Assembly: GCF_024158145.1 (NCBI RefSeq)
Contig: NZ_JAMYXM010000003.1
Span: forward strand, 1 to 64,000
Origin: Notoacmeibacter sp. MSK16QG-6
Lineage (GTDB): Bacteria > Pseudomonadota > Alphaproteobacteria > Rhizobiales > Rhizobiaceae
Reading direction: 5' to 3'
DNA: 64,000 bases
Below the pieces are notes generated by a model. It ran no database searches. It worked only from the letters and a program-made list of their open reading frames with translations, and was not told the origin of the DNA. This document shows positions 58,216 to 64,000 of the stretch, piece by piece. The first letter of the stretch is position 1; each line of letters opens with the position of its first letter. The position numbers were made by a program, and so were the translations under genes.

Positions 58216-59235
58216 ATGACCAGACGTCTGGCCACCCATCCTGATGACCGGCAATCGCGCTTTCGTTTCGGCGCATTGGCTCTATGGGTGGCGACCGCGA
58301 TACTGCTGATATTGATCGCCTGGACAGCGGGATGGTTCTATATGGCGAGCCGGCTGGAAGAGCAAACGCGTACGATTCTGACCCAGATCGAAGCCAGCGG
58401 CGCCGAAGCATCGTGTGGCGACCTGACGACCACCGGCTACCCTTTTCAGCTCGGCGTTGCCTGCGACACCGTCTCATTCGGAACGGCCGATGGCCAATAC
58501 ACCGCGACAGCGCCCGGCCTTGTTTCCACGGCTGAAATCCGCAAGCCGGAACGGATCGGCGGGCGGCTTGGCTCGCCCTTGACGCTAGAAGGACCGGACT
58601 TCCCACCTCTCACTCTGCGATGGGACGATCTCCGCTTTTCGACGGACTATGACGAACCGCTTCCGCAAAGGGCCGCCCTCAGGGTCGATGATGTCAAATT
58701 GTTCCAGGAAGAATCGCAAACGCCCTTCGCCGAAGCATCGCAACTCCACCTGACCTGGCGGCTCCATCAGAGTGATCTCGATCTAAATCTGCAACTGTCC
58801 GATTTTTTCGCCGCCGTACCTACGGCCGTTCGTCTACCGCCCCTGACATTGATCGCGAAAGCATCGGTCGCCGATGGTGCTCAAAAGCTCGCCGGGGGCG
58901 GCCTTCGAACGATGAGAGGCCTCTCCGGAACACTCAGCGAGCTGAGGCTGCACACAGCCGATGGCGATGCCGAAATTCAGATATCGGGCGATTACGTGGT
59001 CGGCGATGATGGCTTGATCGATGGCGATGTGCATGTCCGGATCGAGTCGCCCGAACGACTTGGCGATATTATCGCAGAACTTGCGCCGGACGAGGCCGAC
59101 ACCATCCGCTCGGCCTTCAAGACGCTCGCTGGCTTCACCGTCGATGGTAAAACCCCTTCTATCCCGGTTCGGATAAAGGACGGGGTCCCTTCGGTCCTGT
59201 TCATCAAGCTGCCGCGTATTCCACCGCTGCCCTGA
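58216..59235 (+). CDS. DUF2125 family protein
   Basis: Function unknown. The 339-residue protein has one N-terminal helix (about 20-43), the CGDLTTTGYPFQLGVACDTVSF signature region (two conserved Cys about 67 and 78), and a large beta-rich periplasmic part. It is convergent with tyrC, whose stop is 9 bases away. Confidence 0.92.
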   Translation: MTRRLATHPDDRQSRFRFGALALWVATAILLILIAWTAGWFYMASRLEEQTRTILTQIEASGAEASCGDLTTTGYPFQLGVACDTVSFGTADGQYTATAPGLVSTAEIRKPERIGGRLGSPLTLEGPDFPPLTLRWDDLRFSTDYDEPLPQRAALRVDDVKLFQEESQTPFAEASQLHLTWRLHQSDLDLNLQLSDFFAAVPTAVRLPPLTLIAKASVADGAQKLAGGGLRTMRGLSGTLSELRLHTADGDAEIQISGDYVVGDDGLIDGDVHVRIESPERLGDIIAELAPDEADTIRSAFKTLAGFTVDGKTPSIPVRIKDGVPSVLFIKLPRIPPLP

Positions 59236-59244
59236 TTTGCGACC

Positions 59245-60192
59245 TTACTTCGCGGCCTCGCCGATCTCTCGGCCGCCTGCAGCCGAGCGGCCGAAATCGG
59301 CAACATCGACATCCTGTCCGGCCTCGATAATGCTCCGCCGAACGGATCGCGTACGCGTGAACAGATCGAACAGGGCCTCGCCATCGCCCCGACGCACGGC
59401 CTTTCGCAGCGCCGTCAGATCTTCCGAAAAACGGGACAGCATCTCCAATATCGCATCCCGATTATGGAGGCAGACATCACGCCACATCGTCGGATCGGAC
59501 GCTGCGAGACGTGTAAAATCCCGAAAACCGGAAGCGGAATATTTGATCACTTCCCTCTCGGTGACATTTTCCAGTTCATCCGCCGTACCGACGATATTGT
59601 AGGCGATCAGGTGCGGAACGTGCGACACCAGCGCCAGCACTTGGTCGTGATGAACGGGGTCCATGAGTTCGGTCCGGCTGCCGCATGCCTCCCAAAAAGC
59701 GCTCAGGCGCTCGATTGCCGCAGGATCGACACCATCCTGCGGCGTCAAGATGCACCAGCGATCCTCGAACAGCGATGCGAAGCCGGCGGACGGGCCGCTC
59801 TTTTCTGTACCGGCCAGCGGGTGGCCGGCGATGAAATGAACATGGGCGGGCAATTCTGGCGCCATCTGAGCGATCACGGATCGCTTGGTCGAGCCGACAT
59901 CGGTAACGATCGCGCCTTTCTTCAGTGCCGGAGCAATCTGCCGCGCCACCGCGCCGGACGCGCCGACAGGAACGGAAACGATAACGAGATCGGCATCCTT
60001 CACCGCCTCGGCGGCATCCTGCTCATAGCGGTCGCCGAGATTGAGCGCTGCCGCTTCGTCCAGCGTCTCCGCGCTACGGCTTGAAATGACGACCTCGCCA
60101 GCCAGCTTCTCGCGCGCGATCACACGTGCGAGCGAGGAGCCGATAAGCCCGATGCCGATCAGCGCAATTCGTCCGAACATTCGTTCGCTCAT
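59245..60192 (-). CDS. tyrC: Prephenate/arogenate dehydrogenase
   Basis: NAD(P)-dependent oxidation leading to tyrosine. The 315-residue protein has the Rossmann motif [12 protein letters not shown], the [10 protein letters not shown] and [11 protein letters not shown] segments, and helical C-terminal dimerisation domain. It overlaps hisC by 4 bases; the hisC-tyrC pair is common, since HisC-type aminotransferases often also act on aromatic intermediates. Confidence 0.95.
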   Translation of the reverse strand: MSERMFGRIALIGIGLIGSSLARVIAREKLAGEVVISSRSAETLDEAAALNLGDRYEQDAAEAVKDADLVIVSVPVGASGAVARQIAPALKKGAIVTDVGSTKRSVIAQMAPELPAHVHFIAGHPLAGTEKSGPSAGFASLFEDRWCILTPQDGVDPAAIERLSAFWEACGSRTELMDPVHHDQVLALVSHVPHLIAYNIVGTADELENVTEREVIKYSASGFRDFTRLAASDPTMWRDVCLHNRDAILEMLSRFSEDLTALRKAVRRGDGEALFDLFTRTRSVRRSIIEAGQDVDVADFGRSAAGGREIGEAAK

Positions 60193-61307
60193 GCCGGCTC
60201 GCCCATGAAATCGGCAAGCGCCGCCAGCACACCGTCATTGGCTTCCGCCGTACCGATGCTCATGCGAAGAGCGTTGGGAAAGCCGTATCCGGCGACCTGC
60301 CGCAGCACGAAGCCCCGCTTGGTGAGATACTCATCTGCGGCGGTCGCGCTTTTCGTCTCTTCGCCTTCCGGAAAATGAACGAGCACGAAATTGCCGACCG
60401 AAGGTGTGACGCGCAGACCGAGGGCCGCCAGCCCGTCGCTGACCCTTTTGATCCATTCCGTATTGTGCGCGACTGCCCGCGCCAGATGCGATTTGTCGCC
60501 CATAGCAGCCACCCCGGCCGCAATGGCCGGGCCGGTGACGTTGAACGGACCGCGCACACGATTGACCGCATCGATAACGGCCTCAGGCCCATACATCCAG
60601 CCGAGCCGAAGCGAAGCCAGTCCGTAAATCTTCGAGAAAGTACGCGTCATGACGACATTACCGGCAGAACTGGCCAGTTCGATGCCCGACTCATAGTCGT
60701 CCTGACAGACATACTCTGCATAGGCGGCATCCAGGACGAGCAAGACATTTTTCGGCAAACCGTCGTGCAGCCGTTTGACTTCGCTTGCCGGAAGGTAGGT
60801 ACCGGTCGGATTGTTCGGGTTCGCCAGGAAGACGATCCTCGTCCGCTCTGTCACGGCGGAGAGAATGGCGTCGACATTGGCGGTCTCGTCGGTCTCCGGC
60901 GCGACGACCGGGACGCCGCCCGCGGCCAGTATCGCGATGCGATAGACCAGAAAGCCATGTTCGCAATAGATGCCTTCGTCACCGGCATTCAGATAAGTGT
61001 AGGCCAGAAGCGACAGCAATTCGTCGGAACCCGCGCCGCAAATGATGCGGTCGGCGTCGAGATCGTGCGCCTTTGCAATCGCTTTGCGAAGATCGGATGA
61101 CGAGCCGTCGGGATAAAGCTCCAACCTGCTGGCCATGTCGCTGAACGCTTCTACTGCCGCCGGCGAGGGGCCGAGCGGTGTCTCATTTGACGAAAGCTTA
61201 TGGACCTTGGCCGCGCCTTCGGCTTTGCTCTTGCCGGGCACATAGGGGCTGATGGAACCGATGGACTGGCGGGCCAGTGGGGCGTCCGTTTTTGCGTACT
61301 CTGTCAT
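60189..61307 (-). CDS. hisC: Histidinol-phosphate aminotransferase
   Basis: PLP enzyme transferring an amino group to imidazole-acetol phosphate; it may also transaminate prephenate or phenylpyruvate. The 372-residue protein has the [11 protein letters not shown] start, the NPNNPTGT substrate loop, and the PLP lysine in [14 protein letters not shown] (about K225). It is coupled to tyrC. Confidence 0.95.
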   Translation of the reverse strand: MTEYAKTDAPLARQSIGSISPYVPGKSKAEGAAKVHKLSSNETPLGPSPAAVEAFSDMASRLELYPDGSSSDLRKAIAKAHDLDADRIICGAGSDELLSLLAYTYLNAGDEGIYCEHGFLVYRIAILAAGGVPVVAPETDETANVDAILSAVTERTRIVFLANPNNPTGTYLPASEVKRLHDGLPKNVLLVLDAAYAEYVCQDDYESGIELASSAGNVVMTRTFSKIYGLASLRLGWMYGPEAVIDAVNRVRGPFNVTGPAIAAGVAAMGDKSHLARAVAHNTEWIKRVSDGLAALGLRVTPSVGNFVLVHFPEGEETKSATAADEYLTKRGFVLRQVAGYGFPNALRMSIGTAEANDGVLAALADFMGEPA

Positions 61308-61343
61308 GGCGGTTCTCGAACGGGAGTATGACGGTTCCGCTGA

Positions 61344-62111
61344 TTATCCGGCCCGGCCGTCCGTGTCGAGGGTCCGCGATTGCCGGCTGAGCGCCCCTGC
61401 CGGCTGCAGCACAGGCTGGAAAACACGCCGGCTGGCTCGCTCCGTGACCGGCAGCCCCTGATACAGCCGTTTTTCAGCGACGATAATGCGCACACCGGCA
61501 AAGAGCGGCCAGAAACGCCGACCTAGCCTCTCCAGGGTGCCGGCGAAGCGCAGCGCCATACGCCGACGCACCGGCGGAAAATGCAGCGCTTCCATACGAT
61601 GAGTCACGGTCAGATTGCTATCTTCCAGAAGCCGGGAAAGCTGCCCCTCGGAAAACGGGCGGCCGGTGCCGAAAGGCGTATGTTCGAATCGCGCCCAAAG
61701 TCCCCGGCGGCTTGGCACGACCGCCACCACCCGTCCGCCCGGAGACAGCACCCGCCATGCTTCTGTCAGCGTTTCACGCGGATTTTCAGAATGTTCCAGC
61801 GCGTGCACGTAAAGCAGACGGTCGACCGAACTGTCCGCCAGAGGCAGTTCCTCGTCGAAAACGAGCGCGGTCGCACTATGCTGTTCGTCGGGCCATGCGA
61901 TGGCGCCCTGCCCCGCTGGCATAAAGCAGAGCGTACGCTCCGCATCGGGTGAAAATTTTTCCAGCCAGGGAATCGGATAACCGATCCCGATAAGGCGTTC
62001 CGATGCACTCGGCTCCCAGACGGACGTCAGCGCGCGCCCGATAGAAAGCACGGCGAGCGAGCCGAGCGGGCTGGCGTAGAAGTCACGAAGGGCGCGAATT
62101 TCACAGTGCAT
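61344..62111 (-). CDS. Class I SAM-dependent methyltransferase
   Basis: The 255-residue protein resembles the methyltransferases found divergent from gloB in alphaproteobacteria. It has a weak SAM motif I (SERLIGIGYPIPWLEKF), an acidic strand end (LLYVHALEHSENPRETLTEAWRVLSPGGR) and a basic C-terminal tail. Substrate unknown. I chose ATG 62111; the open frame extends into the gloB region. It is 36 bases before hisC. Confidence 0.88.
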   Translation of the reverse strand: MHCEIRALRDFYASPLGSLAVLSIGRALTSVWEPSASERLIGIGYPIPWLEKFSPDAERTLCFMPAGQGAIAWPDEQHSATALVFDEELPLADSSVDRLLYVHALEHSENPRETLTEAWRVLSPGGRVVAVVPSRRGLWARFEHTPFGTGRPFSEGQLSRLLEDSNLTVTHRMEALHFPPVRRRMALRFAGTLERLGRRFWPLFAGVRIIVAEKRLYQGLPVTERASRRVFQPVLQPAGALSRQSRTLDTDGRAG

Positions 62112-62208
62112 GAACACAAGATAAGGTCCGCGCTTCTCCTTGGAAACCTTGACCGCCTCGCCGACCGCCGCACCTTGGTAGCGATCGGTCGAATGATGGA
62201 GAATCGAG

Positions 62209-62976
62209 ATGGCGCTGGAAATCGAGCAGTTTATGGCAAGGGGCGACAATTTCTGCGTTCTCGTCCACGATCCCGACAGCCACAGCACCGTCCTCATCGA
62301 TGCTCCGAGGGAAGAGGAAATTCTAGCGGCCCTCGACCGCACCGGATGGAACCTGACCCATATTTTGATCACCCATCATCACGGCGATCATGTCGAGGCG
62401 CTAAAGCCCTTGAAGCATCGGTTTACACCGAAGGTTTTTGGCCCAAAGGGCGAAGCCGATAAGATCGACGGGCTTGATGAACTTGTTGGCGACGGCGACA
62501 CGATCTCGATCTGCAATCAGACCGTCGAGGTCATCGAAACGCCAGGCCATACCGCTGGTCATGTCTGTTATTATTTCCCGAAGAGCGGATTGCTCTTCGC
62601 TGCCGACACGTTGTTCGCCATGGGTTGCGGGCGCCTGTTCGAGAAAGGCCCTGCGGAGATGCAGAAGAGTTTCGACAAGCTGGCCGCCCTGCCAGACGAA
62701 ACGCAGGTTTATTGCGGCCATGAATACACACTTGCCAACGCGAAATTCGCTGTAACGGTCGATCCCGATAATGAGGCTTTGAGGGAGAGATTGACGGTGG
62801 TCGATGTCCAGAGACAGGCGGGTGAAATGACCCTGCCGACGACAATCGGATTGGAAAAGCAGACCAATCCCTATTTTCGCACGTCCGATGCCTCGCTGAA
62901 GGCGGCGCTTGGGATGGAGAATGCCAGCCCGACGGAGGTCTTTGCAGAAATCCGGGGACGAAAAGATCGGTTCTGA
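62209..62976 (+). CDS. gloB: Hydroxyacylglutathione hydrolase (glyoxalase II)
   Basis: Hydrolyses S-lactoylglutathione in methylglyoxal detoxification. The 255-residue protein has the metallo-beta-lactamase motif THHHGDH (H56-H61), the [10 protein letters not shown] second metal site, and the CGHEYT segment. It is divergent from the methyltransferase gene. Confidence 0.95.
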   Translation: MALEIEQFMARGDNFCVLVHDPDSHSTVLIDAPREEEILAALDRTGWNLTHILITHHHGDHVEALKPLKHRFTPKVFGPKGEADKIDGLDELVGDGDTISICNQTVEVIETPGHTAGHVCYYFPKSGLLFAADTLFAMGCGRLFEKGPAEMQKSFDKLAALPDETQVYCGHEYTLANAKFAVTVDPDNEALRERLTVVDVQRQAGEMTLPTTIGLEKQTNPYFRTSDASLKAALGMENASPTEVFAEIRGRKDRF

Positions 62977-63012
62977 CGGGGCATCGAAGCACTGGCTGGA
63001 CGCCCACTGCGG

Positions 63013-63034
63013 ATCGGATTATCGATAATCCGAT
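63013..63034. promoter_or_regulatory. BioR operator within a 22-bp perfect palindrome at the bioR start
   Basis: TTATCGATAA (63019-63028) fits the BioR consensus TTATMKATAA. The symmetry extends to 11-bp arms, 63013-63034, reaching the first two bases of the bioR ATG. It occupies the place where a ribosome site would be, so BioR binding would block its own expression. Autoregulation is inferred. Confidence 0.8.
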
Positions 63035-63671
63035 GTCTACGGCAAAATCAGAACCTCTTGCTGCCCGGATCAGCCGCGAGCTATCCGACCGGATTGTGAC
63101 CGGACGGATCGAGGCCGGCGCGAGACTGCGCCAGGATCACATCGCCGAGGAGTTCGGCACCAGCCACGTTCCCGTGCGCGAAGCTTTTCGCCGCCTCGAA
63201 TCGCAGGGTCTCGTCAGAAGCGAACCCAGGCGGGGCGTCCGCGTTGCCGGCTTCACGCATGACGAGGTTCGGGAGGTCGCGGAAATGCGGGCTGCTCTCG
63301 AAGCGCTGGCCTTGCGCAACGCAGCACCGCACCTCACAAACGCCATTCTCGATGAGGCGGAAGAGGCAACACGTGCCGGTGACCGCGCCCGAGATGTCCA
63401 GAGCTGGGAAGAAGCCAACAGAACCTTCCATCGGCTGATCCTGGAACCGTGCGGCATGCCGCGCCTGCTGCGCGCCATAGACGATCTTCACACGGCCAGT
63501 TCCCGTTTTCTCTTCTCAGGCTGGCGAGCCGAATGGGAAACGCCCACGGACCGCGACCACCGATCCATTCTGACCGCGCTTCGTGCCGGTGACAGCGACA
63601 GAGCCGCGAGCCTTCTCGCGCATCATGTCGGTTGGATCGGGAAAAGTGCGTACCGCAACAAGCGCGGCTGA
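63033..63671 (+). CDS. bioR: Biotin repressor BioR (GntR/FCD family)
   Basis: GntR-type transcription factor that represses biotin genes in alphaproteobacteria. The 212-residue protein has an N-terminal winged helix (SHVPVREAFRRLESQGLV, about 45-62) and a C-terminal FCD domain (about 80-205). The BioR assignment comes from its own TTATCGATAA site, a second site before bioY and direct adjacency to bioY. No Shine-Dalgarno sequence precedes the ATG; the operator lies there instead, so the mRNA may be leaderless. Confidence 0.92.
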   Translation: MSTAKSEPLAARISRELSDRIVTGRIEAGARLRQDHIAEEFGTSHVPVREAFRRLESQGLVRSEPRRGVRVAGFTHDEVREVAEMRAALEALALRNAAPHLTNAILDEAEEATRAGDRARDVQSWEEANRTFHRLILEPCGMPRLLRAIDDLHTASSRFLFSGWRAEWETPTDRDHRSILTALRAGDSDRAASLLAHHVGWIGKSAYRNKRG

Positions 63672-63806
63672 CGACAGAGTTTCACCACAAAAACAGACGC
63701 TTGCTCTCCTGCTTTTTTCGAGACGTGGGGTGGACGCCCATTATTTCGACAGCGGCAGTTGCATATTTCCGCTCACTGAGGAATCTTTAGCGATAGAATC
63801 AATAAA

Positions 63807-63816
63807 TTATCTATAA
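63807..63816. promoter_or_regulatory. BioR operator upstream of bioY
   Basis: TTATCTATAA matches TTATMKATAA exactly. It overlaps a TATAAT-like hexamer (63812-63817) and ends just before the TAGGAG ribosome site of bioY, so bound BioR should block transcription or the start region. Confidence 0.85.
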
Positions 63817-63830
63817 TTAGGAGATGCTCT

Positions 63831-64000
63831 ATGAACAACGTGTCTGCTCAGGCGGCGAAAGCAGTGTTCAGTCCGCTCGATCTTGAGAGCCGGCCATTGA
63901 TGTGGCGTGTCGGCGCAGTGCTGCTCGGCAGCCTGCTGCTGATACTCTCGTCTTATATCGAGGTGCCGATGTATCCGGTCCCGGTGACGATGCAGACTTT
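63831..64000 (+). CDS. bioY: Biotin transporter BioY (partial, cut by window end)
   Basis: Substrate-binding membrane component of biotin uptake (ECF-type S component). The 56 visible residues include a hydrophobic helix (about 30-45) and the family hallmark VPMYPVPVTMQT. TAGGAG lies 7 bases before the ATG. It is downstream of bioR with a BioR box between. Confidence 0.93.
   Translation, partial: MNNVSAQAAKAVFSPLDLESRPLMWRVGAVLLGSLLLILSSYIEVPMYPVPVTMQT

Noticed and set aside
1-64000. CRISPR arrays, insertion sequences, prophage genes, integrases, toxin-antitoxin pairs
   Set aside because: I looked for direct repeats with spacers, transposase motifs and phage modules and saw none; the HNH protein at 32026 belongs to a widespread chromosomal family.

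Overview
The window is a gene-dense stretch of a circular-type bacterial chromosome with about 60 protein genes, one tRNA and almost no mobile DNA. The gene order and families point to an alphaproteobacterium of the order Hyphomicrobiales (Rhizobiales). The signs are the lysC-ptsP-prfA-prmC-DUF4167 block, the comF-grxC-nitrilase-DUF1178-ubiG block, secA divergent from a parvulin and argJ, tlpA/argH/lptM/lysA/TIGR02302, ftsEX beside a CpdR-like receiver, and bioR-bioY with TTATMKATAA operators. I cannot name the genus from sequence alone.

Layout. 1-410: no gene, but a leftward rRNA-type promoter. 411-6074: cell-wall enzymes (M23 peptidase, L,D-transpeptidase) and a GGDEF-EAL protein. 6144-15650 (all minus): clpB with a sigma32-type promoter, a DUF4167 gene, prmC, prfA, ptsP and lysC. 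15861-20046: ubiG, DUF1178, nitrilase-like hydrolase, a monothiol-type glutaredoxin, comF and a methyltransferase. 20043-24260 (minus): an orphan Flp pilin and partner, mutT, GNAT, argJ and a periplasmic parvulin. 24535-30141: secA, a polysaccharide flippase and an Acetyltransf_6 protein. 30138-38234: small membrane proteins, tRNA-Leu(CAA), dsbB, an HNH nuclease, a DNA glycosylase, gluQRS, an EamA transporter, YihY, HIG1, cobalamin adenosyltransferase and rhomboid. 38416-42536: etfBA, an unrecognised 304-residue protein, a 3-hydroxyacyl-CoA dehydrogenase and DUF4442. 42564-46686: carboxynorspermidine dehydrogenase and decarboxylase, and a second GGDEF-EAL protein. 46955-53432: tlpA, argH, lptM, lysA and TIGR02302. 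53465-59235: the cpdR-like gene, a small membrane protein, ftsEX, YdcF, plsC, ChaC and DUF2125. 59245-64000: tyrC, hisC, a methyltransferase, gloB, bioR and the start of bioY.

How the genes work together. Most are housekeeping: amino acids (lysC, lysA, argJ, argH, tyrC, hisC), translation termination (prfA, prmC), envelope (M23, YkuD, lptM, plsC, DUF2125), protein quality and export (clpB, secA, parvulin), division (ftsEX) and polyamines. The strongest regulatory signals I read are two perfect TTAA-N7-TTAA (CtrA-type) boxes between ftsE and a cpdR-like operon, and two BioR boxes, one inside a 22-bp perfect palindrome reaching the bioR start codon. I saw no CRISPR array, prophage, transposon or obvious defence island. 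The best candidates for something undescribed are the protein at 40168-41082, the orphan pilin pair, and the hairpin-plus-T-run in the lysC leader.
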